From: Bradyrhizobium sp. MOS003
GTDB taxonomy: Bacteria; Pseudomonadota; Alphaproteobacteria; Rhizobiales; Xanthobacteraceae
Assembly: GCF_003020125.1 (NCBI RefSeq)
Contig: NZ_PYFW01000002.1
Span: 372,001 to 436,000 of the forward strand
Length of the DNA: 64,000 bases
Reading direction: 5' to 3'
Below the pieces are notes generated by a model. It did not search any database and had not been told where the DNA came from. It saw nothing but the letters and a program-made list of their open reading frames with translations. Position numbers and translations under genes: made by a program. This document shows positions 1 to 8,503 of this stretch, piece by piece (positions within the stretch are counted from its first letter, which is position 1; every line of letters begins with the position of its first letter).

Positions 1-802
1 CTTCCAGCCCGCGCACATAGGCGCTCGCGATCGTGCCGACGACGGCCGGATCGGTTGCGATTGCGCGCTGGCCGATCAGCGTGTGGAAATCGAGGCGGTT
101 GCGCCGCGCCGGCGGCTTGAGGTCGAGCACCGGCGCGAGATTGAGATTGACGCCGAGGCCCGCAAGCTCTCGCCCGTGGATACGACCGAACTCTTCAGCC
201 TTGGCTTGCTGGTCGTCGGGAGCAAGACCGGCGAGCGTCGCCAGCGCCGGCACCTTGGTCAGCGGCGGCGCCAGATGCCCGACGATGCCGCCTTCCTGGT
301 CGGCGGCCACGACCAGCGGCGGCAGGCCCGCCGCGCGCCTGATATCCTGGAGCGCTGCGATCTCGGTCCGCAGTGCCGCGACGCTCCGGCCCCGGATGTT
401 GTGCCGGGTCACATAGACGCCGCCGATCAATCCCTGCTCGGCCAGCCGTGCGACCTCGAGAAACGAGGAATAGCCAACCATGAAATGAGGCCCGAGCTGG
501 CGCGCCTCGGCGGCACTTGCGCCGAGGACGTCGTGCTTGCGCAGCTCGAACTTCAGATGCGCGGCGGACATCAGGACCGGCGGCAGGCACCAGAGCGTAA
601 CCAGCAGCTTGCCCGCGATGGTCCGCCAACGCCGTCTGCGCAGCAGGAGGAGAACAATCACGATGCTTGCGACGACAAGCGCGATGTTTCCGGCGCCGCG
701 CAACGGGACCAGATAGGGATCGTTCTTGTTCGCGGCCGCGAATGCGACGGCGGGCGCGGCAAGCCAGAGGAGAATGAGACCGATACGACGGAGGAATTGC
801 AT
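1..802 (-). CDS. Glycoside hydrolase family 3 protein (beta-N-acetylhexosaminidase-like), 3' end outside window
   Basis: The minus strand reads open from an ATG at 802 to the left edge, giving 267 residues without a stop; an in-frame TGA just upstream fixes the start. The N-terminus has a hydrophobic leader (about residues 5-25) and a second membrane segment (about 38-75), so the enzyme is membrane anchored with a periplasmic domain. From about residue 90 it follows the GH3/NagZ pattern: VAADQEGGIV, GRELAGLGVNLNLAPVLDL and FHTLIGQRA blocks. NagZ-type enzymes cleave N-acetylglucosamine from peptidoglycan fragments. The catalytic nucleophile region lies beyond the window, so activity cannot be judged. 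The membrane anchor is unusual for classical cytoplasmic NagZ; substrate specificity is inferred only. Confidence 0.85.
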   Translation of the reverse strand, partial: MQFLRRIGLILLWLAAPAVAFAAANKNDPYLVPLRGAGNIALVVASIVIVLLLLRRRRWRTIAGKLLVTLWCLPPVLMSAAHLKFELRKHDVLGASAAEARQLGPHFMVGYSSFLEVARLAEQGLIGGVYVTRHNIRGRSVAALRTEIAALQDIRRAAGLPPLVVAADQEGGIVGHLAPPLTKVPALATLAGLAPDDQQAKAEEFGRIHGRELAGLGVNLNLAPVLDLKPPARRNRLDFHTLIGQRAIATDPAVVGTIASAYVRGLE

Positions 803-992
803 GATGCGTCACGCGCTGGGAGGGGCGAATGCTTCGCACCTATCAAAGCAACTCACGCCGGACGAGAGGCAAAAGCGCGCCTGCACGAAAACTGCAAAAG
901 ACTCCTGAAGCCTTGCAGACGATGATCCCGGCTTCTGCACAAGCACCGTTCAGACTTCGTGATGCCACCCATCACGAAAGGTCTCTTCGGAT

Positions 993-2522
993 ATGACAAG
1001 CCTGGCTTCGACGATCGCAAGGGAAATCAAGCCGATCGGTCACGCCTCGATCCCCGCCAAGATCGGCCTCGCGCTGGTGCTGGCCGCACTCGCCGACTGG
1101 CTGTTCTACGGGCAGCGGATCGGGCTCTCGCTGACGCTTTTTGCGATCGCGCTCGCCGGCGTGTCGGCGCTCTGCAATCGTGACGCCCTGGACTTGCGTC
1201 GCGCCCTGATCGGCTCGGCCGTCCTCGTCGCTGGTCTCGTGCCAATTATCGAGGAGCTCAACACGCTCTCGTTTCTGATCCTGATCGCGTCGCTCGCGAT
1301 TGCGTTGCTGCTCGTGACCAATTCGGAAACGACCGGGCTCGCCGACCGCGCCCGCGCGTTGCGTAACTTCGTCCTGTTTGGACCCTTCCGGTTCTTCCTC
1401 GATGCGCCCCAGGCGTTCAACGCGTCGGCGCTGACCCGCGGCATCGCGCGCTGGCTGCTCCCTGCGGCACTCAGCACGGTCTTCGTCGCGCTGTTCGCCG
1501 CGGCCAATCCGGTGATCGAGCAATGGGTGTACCTGCTCAATCCGAAGCTCATTCTCCAATATGTCAGCGTCCCCCGCCTGCTGTTCTGGGCCTTGATGCT
1601 GGCGCTGGCCTGGCCGTTCATCCATGTGCGCTGGCGGCGCAAGACGATCGTCACCACCGCCGTCACGGACGGACCTGTGCCGCCGCCGCTCCCGCCGCTG
1701 GTCTCGGTGGAGTTTCTTGGTCCCACCACCATCCTGCGCTCGCTGATCCTGTTCAATTTGCTGTTCGCGGCACAGTGCTTTCTCGACGGGATCTATCTCT
1801 GGGGCCATGTGGCGCTGCCGGAAAATCTGACTTATGCGGGCTACGCACATCGCGGTGCCTATCCGCTGATCGTGACCGCCCTGCTCGCCGCGGCCTTCGT
1901 GCTGGTGGCGATGCGCCCGGGCGGGCCGGCCGAAAACTCGAAGGTGATCCGGCCGCTGGTCTATCTCTGGGTCGGGCAGAACGTGCTGCTCGTCGCCTCC
2001 TCCATCCTCCGCCTCGACCTCTACGTCGACATCTACATGCTGACCTACTGGCGAATCGCTGCCTTCATCTGGATGGGCCTTGTCGCGCTCGGACTGGTCC
2101 TGATCGTCGCCCGCATCGCCCTCAGCCGGTCCAACCAATGGCTCGTCGGCGTCAATCTGACCGCGCTGGCGATCGTGCTCTACGGCTGCTCGCTGGTGAA
2201 CTTCGATGCCTTCATTGCCGACTATAATGTGGCTCACAGCAAGGAAGCTTCGGGCAAAGGCTTGCAGCTCGACACCAATTATCTTCTCTCGCTCGGGCCG
2301 CAGGCCCTGCCCGCGATCGACAAGGCGATCGAACTCCTGGCCAAAACCAAGGAGAGCGATCTTTCGGCGCGAGGCTACTGCCTTGTGTCGCGCCGCGACC
2401 GCCTTGTAGAACAGCAGCGCCAGGATCTGGCGTGGCGGAGCTGGAGCTTTCGGAGCTGGCGGCTGCAGCGCAGGCTGGATGCGCTGGCGAAAGATCAGTC
2501 CGGCAACCCGCCGGCAGGGTGA
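993..2522 (+). CDS. DUF4173/DUF4153-type polytopic membrane protein
   Basis: A 509-residue, strongly hydrophobic protein with about a dozen predicted membrane segments, matching the DUF4173 (DUF4153) architecture: paired N-terminal helices, a central loop with a Pro-rich stretch (VPPPLPPL), and a C-terminal soluble tail rich in charged residues ending in a W-R-S-W-S-F-R-S-W-R segment. Function of the family is not known. It ends 12 bp before the response-regulator gene and on the same strand, so the three genes 993-4822 probably form one transcription unit; this suggests a link between the membrane protein and the two-component signal, but that is inference. Confidence 0.8.
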   Translation: MTSLASTIAREIKPIGHASIPAKIGLALVLAALADWLFYGQRIGLSLTLFAIALAGVSALCNRDALDLRRALIGSAVLVAGLVPIIEELNTLSFLILIASLAIALLLVTNSETTGLADRARALRNFVLFGPFRFFLDAPQAFNASALTRGIARWLLPAALSTVFVALFAAANPVIEQWVYLLNPKLILQYVSVPRLLFWALMLALAWPFIHVRWRRKTIVTTAVTDGPVPPPLPPLVSVEFLGPTTILRSLILFNLLFAAQCFLDGIYLWGHVALPENLTYAGYAHRGAYPLIVTALLAAAFVLVAMRPGGPAENSKVIRPLVYLWVGQNVLLVASSILRLDLYVDIYMLTYWRIAAFIWMGLVALGLVLIVARIALSRSNQWLVGVNLTALAIVLYGCSLVNFDAFIADYNVAHSKEASGKGLQLDTNYLLSLGPQALPAIDKAIELLAKTKESDLSARGYCLVSRRDRLVEQQRQDLAWRSWSFRSWRLQRRLDALAKDQSGNPPAG

Positions 2523-2534
2523 GCGGAGAGTTTC

Positions 2535-3239
2535 TTGGCGCATCGCATTCTCATCGTCGACGACGAAGGCCATATCCGAGAGGTCATCCGCGTCGCCCTG
2601 AGGAAGGCCGGCATGGACGTGATCGAGGCGCGCGACGGCAAGGAGGCGCTCGCCCGCTTTGCCGCCGACAGGCCCGACCTGATCGTGCTCGACATCGGCA
2701 TGCCCGAGTTCGACGGCCTCGATGTCTGCCGCGAGATCCGCAAGAATTCCGACGTGCCGATCCTGTTCCTGTCGGCGCGCGACGAGGAGATCGACCGCAT
2801 CCTCGGCCTCGAGATCGGCGGCGACGACTACGTGACAAAGCCGTTCAGCCCGCGCGAGCTGGTGGCGCGGGTCAATGTCATCCTGCGCCGGCTCAGCCCG
2901 CGCAATGGCGAGGCCAAGGCGGGTCCGGCCGCGCTGTCGCAAGGAGGCCTGTTGCTCGATCCCGAGCAGCATGTCGCGACCTTCTCAGGCACGCCGCTGA
3001 AGCTGACCGCGATCGAGTTCGGCATCCTGCGCGCGTTCCTGGCCCGGCCGACTTCGGTGTTCAACCGCGAGCAGCTGATGCGGGCGGCCTATCAGCTCAA
3101 CATCCAGGTCTCCGACCGCACCATCGACAGCCACATCCGCAACATCCGCGCCAAGCTCGCGGCGCTGAATTGCGACAACGTCATCGAGACCATCCACGGC
3201 GTCGGATTCAAGCTCGGGCGCTGCGAGAAGGCGGCATGA
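2535..3239 (+). CDS. OmpR/PhoB-family response regulator
   Basis: A 234-residue regulator starting at a TTG preceded by a purine-rich GAGCGGAGAG. The receiver domain (residues 3-115) has the acidic pocket (DDE at 9-11), phospho-acceptor Asp53 in VLDIGMPEFDG and Lys102 in DDYVTKPF. The C-terminal winged helix (about 130-230) carries the typical TAIEFGILRAF and DRTIDSHIRNIRAKL segments. Its stop overlaps the start of the histidine kinase gene (ATGA), indicating translational coupling with its cognate sensor. The pair resembles CreBC-like systems in layout, but the target genes cannot be read from the sequence. Confidence 0.9.
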   Translation: MAHRILIVDDEGHIREVIRVALRKAGMDVIEARDGKEALARFAADRPDLIVLDIGMPEFDGLDVCREIRKNSDVPILFLSARDEEIDRILGLEIGGDDYVTKPFSPRELVARVNVILRRLSPRNGEAKAGPAALSQGGLLLDPEQHVATFSGTPLKLTAIEFGILRAFLARPTSVFNREQLMRAAYQLNIQVSDRTIDSHIRNIRAKLAALNCDNVIETIHGVGFKLGRCEKAA

Positions 3240-4822
3240 GCGCGGCACCAGAAAAATGGCGGCCGTCGCTGGGGCTCGTCATCTTTGCGGTGCTGACGAC
3301 CGTTGGCGTGCTGCCATTGGTCGGCCTGTTCTTCTTCCGCCTCTACGACAACCAGTTGATCCGCCAGACCCAGGCCGAGCTGATTGCGCAAAGCCGCGTG
3401 CTCGCGACGATTTATGCACAGGAGGTCACCGCCAGGCTCGACGGCGGGCTGACGCTCGGCGCCGAGGTGCCGCCGAACGTGCTGCCAGACCCCGGCGACC
3501 AGGTCACGCCGATCCGCCCCGCGCTCGACCTCACGGCCAACGATCTGCTGCGGCGGCGACCGGATGCGCAGGCCGCACCTCATCCCGCGCAGGCGGCCTA
3601 TGTCGAGATCGGCGCAAGGCTGACGCCGATCATTCGCGAGACCCAGAAGGTGACGCTGGCGGGCTTTCGCATCCTTGATCCGCAAGGCGTCGTGATCGCC
3701 GGGCGGCAGGAGGTCGGCCAGTCGCTCGCCCATATCGAAGAGGTCGCCGACGCGCTGCACGGGCAATATCGCGCCACCTTGCGCAACCGCGTGCCGGACA
3801 AGCCGCCGCCGCCGATCTATTCCTTCAGCCGCGGCCTCGGCGTGCATGTGTTCTCGGCGATGCCCGTCATCGTCAACAATCGCGTCGCCGGCGTGATCTA
3901 CACCACGCGGACACCCAGCAACATCTTCGACCATCTCTACCAGGAGCGGGGCAAGTTCGTGCTGGCGGGGCTCGCCGTCATCCTCGGCACCATCGCGATC
4001 GGCCTGGTGTTCTCGCGCACCATCACGCTGCCGATGCGCGAGCTGATCGACCGCGCAGCGCGGATCGGCCGTGGCGACCGCGAGGCATTCCAGCCGCTCC
4101 GGCACTACGGCACGCGTGAGTTCGCCCAGCTCTCGCACAGCTTCCTCGGCATGGCCGAGCAGCTTGCGCGTCGCTCCGACTATATCGCGACCTTCTCGGC
4201 CCATTTGACCCACGAGCTGAGATCGCCGCTGACCTCGATCAAGGGCGCGGCCGAGCTGCTGCAGGATTCATATCAAGGCAAGTCCGAGGGGCTGACGCCG
4301 GCCGAGCAGAAGACGTTCATCGCCAACATCCTGTCCGACACGAAGCGGCTGGAAGCCATGACGCAGCGGTTGCGTGAGCTCGCCCGCGCCGAAAGCCTGC
4401 CGCAGAACGAGCGCACCGAACTGGCGCCCGTGATCGCCGACCTCAAGAACCGGTTTCCGGCGAGTTCAATCGAGGCCGGCGGCAGCCTGGACCGGGCCAT
4501 CGGCATGTCCAGCGAAAAGGCGCTGATCGTGCTGTCGCATCTCGCCGACAACGCGATGCGGCACAAGGCCGGGACAATCAGGCTGGAGGCCGTCGACGAG
4601 CGCACGACCCTGCGTCTGACGGTAAGTAATGACGGCGAACCGATCTCGGCACCGAACCGCGACAGGATTTTTGATGCGTTCTTCACCACCCGCCGCGACC
4701 AGGGCGGCACCGGGATGGGACTTGCGATCGCGCGCGCGGTGATGGCGAGCCATGGCGGCTCGATCAGGCTCAAGCCGACCGACGCGGGGGCGGCCTTCGA
4801 ACTCCAATTCCCGATCGCCTAG
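3236..4822 (+). CDS. Membrane-bound sensor histidine kinase (CreC-like)
   Basis: A 528-residue kinase. Start ATG at 3236 overlaps the regulator stop. Domains: TM1 about residues 13-35; a periplasmic sensor domain of about 200 residues with a Cache-like core (FRILDPQGVVIAG, then SAMPVIVNNRVAGVIYTTR); TM2 about 241-262; HAMP about 263-315; HisKA with the phosphorylated His326 in HLTHELRSPLTSIKG; HATPase_c with N-box (HLADNAMRH), G1 (IFDAFFTTR) and G2 (GTGMGLAIARAV). All motifs for autokinase activity are present. The ligand is unknown. Its stop overlaps by 4 bp with the stop of a convergent small membrane-protein gene. Confidence 0.92.
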   Translation: MSAAPEKWRPSLGLVIFAVLTTVGVLPLVGLFFFRLYDNQLIRQTQAELIAQSRVLATIYAQEVTARLDGGLTLGAEVPPNVLPDPGDQVTPIRPALDLTANDLLRRRPDAQAAPHPAQAAYVEIGARLTPIIRETQKVTLAGFRILDPQGVVIAGRQEVGQSLAHIEEVADALHGQYRATLRNRVPDKPPPPIYSFSRGLGVHVFSAMPVIVNNRVAGVIYTTRTPSNIFDHLYQERGKFVLAGLAVILGTIAIGLVFSRTITLPMRELIDRAARIGRGDREAFQPLRHYGTREFAQLSHSFLGMAEQLARRSDYIATFSAHLTHELRSPLTSIKGAAELLQDSYQGKSEGLTPAEQKTFIANILSDTKRLEAMTQRLRELARAESLPQNERTELAPVIADLKNRFPASSIEAGGSLDRAIGMSSEKALIVLSHLADNAMRHKAGTIRLEAVDERTTLRLTVSNDGEPISAPNRDRIFDAFFTTRRDQGGTGMGLAIARAVMASHGGSIRLKPTDAGAAFELQFPIA

Positions 4823-4959
4823 ATCGCGAACACCCAGGCGGCGACGATCGTGCCGATGGTGACGAGACCAGCGATGGTCCAGCCTGCGGCATATTCCAGC
4901 TCAGGATGACCGGTCGCCCGCATGATCTCTGCCGGATCGGCCATATGCTTCTCTGCCAT
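4819..4959 (-). CDS. Small single-span membrane protein, unknown function
   Basis: A 46-residue product starting at an ATG at 4959 (MAEKHMADPAE...) with one C-terminal membrane helix (GWTIAGLVTIGTIVAAWVF). An upstream in-frame ATG at 5025 would add 22 basic residues but looks less likely. A weak CGAGG ribosome site precedes the chosen start. The gene is convergent with the histidine kinase and divergent from the AlkB-like gene. I do not recognise a family; the acidic/amphipathic N-terminus plus single helix is typical of small membrane modulators, but no role can be assigned. Confidence 0.55.
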   Translation of the reverse strand: MAEKHMADPAEIMRATGHPELEYAAGWTIAGLVTIGTIVAAWVFAI

Positions 4960-5029
4960 GACAGCCTCGCACGTTTTTCTCCGCGTCATATGTAAGTCGC
5001 TTGGGGCTACAAAAGGTTCCGTCACGGAA

Positions 5030-5608
5030 ATGCGAGGAATGACGCAGCTTGGCTTGTTCGCCGTCCCTGACGAAGGTCCCGCCGGCCTTCGCTACACGGA
5101 CAATTTTATCGAATCCGCCGTCGAGCAATCCTTGATCGGCCGCATCGCAGCATTGCCGCTCGAGCGCTTCCAGTTCGGGGCGTTCGAGGGCAACCGCCGG
5201 GTGGCTTCGTTCGGCTATCGCTATGACTACACGCTGCAGCGGCTCGCGGAGGCGGAGCCGATCCCGGACTGGCTCATGCCGATGGCACGTCAGGCCGAGG
5301 TCTGGGCGGAGCTGCCGGAAGCCAGCGTCCGGCAGGTGCTCTGCACCGAGTATGAGGCCGGCGTCGGCATCGGCTGGCACCGCGACAAGCCGCACTTCGA
5401 CAAGATCCTCGGCCTGTCGCTCGGCTCGGCCTGCAAATTCCGCTTCCGCCGCCGCAGCGGCGACAAATGGCAGCGCCACACGCTCGAGGCCCGGCCGCGC
5501 TCGCTGTACATGATGGAGGGCGAGGCGCGCTCACAATGGGAGCACAGTATCCCGCCGGTCGAGGCCCGTCGTTACTCCATCACGTTCCGGACGATGAAGC
5601 AGGCGTAA
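5030..5608 (+). CDS. AlkB-like 2-oxoglutarate/Fe(II) dioxygenase
   Basis: A protein of about 192 residues with the AlkB-family metal and cosubstrate residues in order: His117 and Asp119 (GWHRDKPHFD), His172 (WEHSIPPVE), and the R-x5-R pair Arg181/Arg187 (RRYSITFR) that binds 2-oxoglutarate. The length and the lack of long insertions fit the short alpha-proteobacterial AlkB homologues that demethylate alkylated nucleic acid. Two ATGs are possible (5030 and 5039); neither has a strong ribosome site, and the longer is given. It stands alone, divergent from the small membrane protein upstream. Confidence 0.88.
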   Translation: MRGMTQLGLFAVPDEGPAGLRYTDNFIESAVEQSLIGRIAALPLERFQFGAFEGNRRVASFGYRYDYTLQRLAEAEPIPDWLMPMARQAEVWAELPEASVRQVLCTEYEAGVGIGWHRDKPHFDKILGLSLGSACKFRFRRRSGDKWQRHTLEARPRSLYMMEGEARSQWEHSIPPVEARRYSITFRTMKQA

Positions 5609-5808
5609 CGGGGCCGACAAGCAAAAAATGCGAAAACAACCCCATGCAAAGTAGAACGCCCGTTTTGCCCGAGGCGCGGCCACGCCGCGCAAGGTTTTGA
5701 CACATCGGTGCAAAACCGCCGCCTCGCGCAATCTCGCAGGCTTGCCGTCTTGCCTTCCGAATCCGGTTGCATGCTAGATTGGCACGCATTCCACGGCAGG
5801 AGGGAAGC

Positions 5809-6216
5809 ATGGCCGACAACCGGGCAAAGCGCGGCGGGACCGATCGGGCGCTGATTGCGCTCACAGAAAAATATGAAGTCGCCTACTGGTCGAAGAAGTT
5901 CAAGGTGACCCCGGCCAAGCTGAAATACGCCGTCAAGAAGGTCGGCCGTTCCGCCAAAAAAGTCGAGGCGTATATCAAGCTTCAGAAGCACCGAGCCTCC
6001 GACAAGAGCCGGATCGCGCTGAGCGAGGCCTATGAGGTCCGCTACTGGTCGAAGAAATTCAAGATCACTCCGGCCAAGCTGAAGGCCGCCGTCACTGCTG
6101 CCGGCCATTCCGCAAAGAAGGTCGGGGCCTATCTCGCCGCCCAGAAGGCGGCAAAGAAGGCCAAGACGACCAAGAAGACAACCAAAAGGGTGGCCAAGCG
6201 CAAGAAGGCGGCCTGA
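5809..6216 (+). CDS. Tandem DUF3606 protein with lysine-rich tail
   Basis: A 135-residue protein with a clear CAGGAGGGA ribosome site seven bases before ATG 5809. It contains two near-identical copies of the DUF3606 motif (EKYEVAYWSKKFKVTPAKL at about 22-40 and EAYEVRYWSKKFKITPAKL at about 73-91), each followed by AV..VG.SAKKV.AY. The last 25 residues are almost only Lys, Ala, Thr and Arg, resembling histone H1-like tails. DUF3606 has no settled function. Duplication plus a basic tail suggests nucleic-acid or nucleoid association (inference). Confidence 0.8.
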   Translation: MADNRAKRGGTDRALIALTEKYEVAYWSKKFKVTPAKLKYAVKKVGRSAKKVEAYIKLQKHRASDKSRIALSEAYEVRYWSKKFKITPAKLKAAVTAAGHSAKKVGAYLAAQKAAKKAKTTKKTTKRVAKRKKAA

Positions 6217-6240
6217 GATTTCCGGTCCATGGAGACAAGC

Positions 6241-6735
6241 ATGCGGTCCGGTCGATTTATCTTCAGCTGCACCCTCGCTCTTGCGAGCCTGTCCGGCATC
6301 GCCGGGGCCTCCGGCGCCACGCCGGCAAAAGTCTCGGGCGCGACGGCGCTGGCGCTCGCGGGCGTGATCGCGCCGCTGTCACCGGATCTGTCGGGCGCCG
6401 AGAAGAAGGCGGTTGCTATGCTGTTCGCCGGTGGCAGCAACGTTCCCTACAAAAAGGCGATCGTAGTCACCGCTGACAGGATCGTCTGCCGTACCGGCAA
6501 TGTCGATATCACCGTTCGCAATTGCGAAGTGACCTTCGGCAAGAAAACGAGGACCGTGAACGGCTCCACCGCCAACGAGATCTTCGCCACCGAGGCGTTG
6601 GCCGGCATCCCGCCGGACGGAGCCGCGGGATCGAACTTCGAGAGCCTGACCCGGCTGAGCTGCACGATTGATCCCAACGCGATCAGGCGCAAGGACGGCA
6701 GCGGAGCGGACTGCACGTTCCAGCCGGGAAACTGA
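6241..6735 (+). CDS. Secreted hypothetical protein
   Basis: A 164-residue product with a signal peptide (MRSGRFIFSCTLALASLSGIAGA). The ATG at 6241 is preferred over an in-frame ATG at 6229 because a GGAGAC ribosome site sits six bases upstream of it. The mature part has four cysteines (residues around VCRTGNVDITVRNCEV and LSCTIDPN...DCTF) that could form two disulfides, consistent with periplasmic location. No family recognised. It lies 24 bp after the DUF3606 gene, so the two may be cotranscribed. Confidence 0.7.
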   Translation: MRSGRFIFSCTLALASLSGIAGASGATPAKVSGATALALAGVIAPLSPDLSGAEKKAVAMLFAGGSNVPYKKAIVVTADRIVCRTGNVDITVRNCEVTFGKKTRTVNGSTANEIFATEALAGIPPDGAAGSNFESLTRLSCTIDPNAIRRKDGSGADCTFQPGN

Positions 6736-6878
6736 GCTTGGCTTGGTTTGGCTTGAAGCGAAGTTCGGCGGACGAACCAAAGGCGCCGCGAAATCGCCTC
6801 AAGGCGAACGAATAAGGCGAATTGAAAAGACAGGCCAAACCTGCGAACCAATATGAGGGGCGCAAGGCCGGCATCGAA

Positions 6879-7808
6879 ATGAAGAATTACCTCGCTTTTT
6901 TCCTGTTTCTGACCCTCACGACCGCCTCCGCACATGGCCCTGTGCCGGCGCGGTTGACGGCGCCCTCCAACCTCGTTCGGACAGGCCTGACCGATTCCGA
7001 CACCACGGCTGGCGGTACCGCGCGGCTGTGCGAGCAGGTCACCTTCTCCCGAGGCCTGCGCTACGGCGAGAGCGAGGCCAACGTGCTCGACGTCGCCACC
7101 AGTACGACCAAGGCGGATACGCCGCGGCCGGTGCTGGTGTTCGTGGCCGGCGACACCTTCACCGGCGACCGCGCCGCGCCCGAGCTGTCGCGCCAGATCC
7201 AGGACCAGGTCATGTGCTTTGCCGCCCGCAACGAGATGATCGGGGTGCGCGTCAATTATCGCCTGGCTCCCGGCGCGACCTGGCCGATGGGAGCAACCGA
7301 CGTGGCCGCAGCGCTGTCCTGGGTTCACGGCAATATCGACCTGTTCAACGGCGATGCCCGCGAGATCGTCGCGATCGGCTACGGCGCCGGCGCGTTCCAC
7401 GTCGCAACCCTGCTGGCGCATCCCGAGCTCCAGGCCGACCGCGCCGATGTCGCTGCCGTCGTGCTGGTGTCCGGCATCTACCGCGCCGGCAAGGACGCCA
7501 GCGACAGCGAGAAGGCCTATCTCGGCGTCGACGCCAGTAAGTACAACACCCGCTCGGTCTTTCCCGGCATCCTCAATGTCGATGTGCCGATCGTGCTGGC
7601 CTGGGCCGCGGACGATTCCGCCGGTGTCGTGGCGCAGGGCGAGACCCTGAAGAAGACCCTCTGCGGCGCCGGCCACTGTCCGCGCGCGTCGCTGCTGCGC
7701 AGCCGCGACGGCATCGCGAGCGCCTTCGGCCTCGACGGCTCCGGCGACAGTCTTGCCGAGCCGACCATGCTGCTGGTGAAGCAGCTGGAGGCGCGGGGGC
7801 TGCCGTAG
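6879..7808 (+). CDS. Degenerate secreted alpha/beta-hydrolase (nucleophile serine missing)
   Basis: A 309-residue product with signal peptide (MKNYLAFFLFLTLTTASA), so ATG 6879 is preferred over 6822. The fold follows the BD-FAE/kynurenine-formamidase esterase group: VLVFVAGDTFTGD where the oxyanion HGGGW motif is expected, VNYRLAP, DVAAALSWVHGNI, and the nucleophile elbow. The elbow reads G167-Y-G-A-G instead of G-x-S-x-G, so the serine position (169) is glycine. The C-terminal catalytic His region reads SRDGIASAF. With oxyanion, Ser and His motifs altered it is probably not an esterase, perhaps a binding protein or decaying gene. Its last 65 bp recur imperfectly at 8361-8421. Confidence 0.8.
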   Translation: MKNYLAFFLFLTLTTASAHGPVPARLTAPSNLVRTGLTDSDTTAGGTARLCEQVTFSRGLRYGESEANVLDVATSTTKADTPRPVLVFVAGDTFTGDRAAPELSRQIQDQVMCFAARNEMIGVRVNYRLAPGATWPMGATDVAAALSWVHGNIDLFNGDAREIVAIGYGAGAFHVATLLAHPELQADRADVAAVVLVSGIYRAGKDASDSEKAYLGVDASKYNTRSVFPGILNVDVPIVLAWAADDSAGVVAQGETLKKTLCGAGHCPRASLLRSRDGIASAFGLDGSGDSLAEPTMLLVKQLEARGLP

Positions 7809-7810
7809 CG
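7746..7810 (+). repeat. Direct repeat copy 1 (3' end of hydrolase gene)
   Basis: Positions 7746-7810, covering the last codons and stop of the hydrolase gene, recur at 8361-8421. Shared blocks include GCCGAGCCGAC, TGCTGCTGGTG, CAGCTG and GGCTGCCGTAGCG. Differences are several substitutions and a 4-bp length change, so the duplication is not recent. Confidence 0.85.
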
Positions 7811-7890
7811 GCGGCGGCCTCCGAGGATCGTTAGCCGAAACTGTAGGGTAACTGCGCTAGATTGCCTGCTTTCGCGCGTGGCGATGGCAT

Positions 7891-8342
7891 ATGATCGGCT
7901 GCTTCGGCAAGCTGAGGACTCTATATGTTGGCCCCTTCCGAAATATCATCAACGTCGGAGCAAGAACGGACTATTTCGATATTCAGATTGGGGATGCGTT
8001 TGTTGCCCAATTTCGTGAGCTCAAGACGGGACCGAACAAAAGAACTAGCATCGGAATTCAGCGGCTAATTGATGACGTAAAACGAATATTTGAATTCGAC
8101 AGCCTTGCTATCGACCCTTCGCACGACAACCAATCGCTACATATTACAGTCAATGGTAAGCCCTTCAAGCAACACGAACTTGGATCCGGTTTGTCGCAAT
8201 TTATCATCGTTCTAGCAAATGCTGCGATAAGGCAAAGGATGTAAGCCCTCGCTGGGGGAAGGCCCAAAACTGGCAGCTTGTTCCCGCATCAGCTGTCGAA
8301 ATCGATCATACCGATCTCGGACAGTTTATTGATGAAATTTAG
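7891..8342 (+). pseudogene. Remnant of an AAA/OLD-like ATPase gene (N- and internal deletions, frame change)
   Basis: A 117-residue frame (7891-8244) ends in HELGSGLSQFIIVLANAAIRQR, the D/E-x-G-S-G-x-x-Q segment that precedes Walker B in AAA_15/AAA_21/OLD-type ATPases; YVGPFRNI and the following region also fit the mid-part of that family. There is no Walker A before it and no Walker B after it. Shortly after, another frame reads KDVSPRWGKAQNWQLVPASAVEIDH...GQFIDEI and stops at 8342, which looks like the C-terminus of the same kind of protein. The DNA is visibly AT-richer than its neighbours, suggesting import. It probably encodes nothing functional. Confidence 0.6.
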
Positions 8343-8360
8343 CGTATCCTCCGCAGCTGG

Positions 8361-8421
8361 GACAGCCTCGCCGAGCCGACATTGCTGCTGGTGCATCAGC
8401 TGCGAAAGGGCTGCCGTAGCG
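8361..8421 (+). repeat. Direct repeat copy 2 (displaced copy of hydrolase gene end)
   Basis: Positions 8361-8421 repeat 7746-7810 in the same orientation, including the final codons and TAG stop of the hydrolase, but with no hydrolase coding sequence in front. It begins 18 bp after the ATPase remnant, so the foreign-looking 550 bp is bracketed by the two copies. The rest of the gap 8422-8503 shows nothing I can name. Confidence 0.8.
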
Positions 8422-8503
8422 ACACTGTTATCGGCGCTGCGCCTGGTATTCCAACCTTTGTTGAGCCAACCCTCTGCACCTCCGGAAGAGGGGAAGAAAG
8501 TCC

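Noticed and set aside
972..2972. A 666-residue minus-strand frame opposite the DUF4173 and regulator genes
   Set aside because: Arg/Asp/Gly-rich shadow without domains; both genes on the plus strand have clear motifs and ribosome sites.
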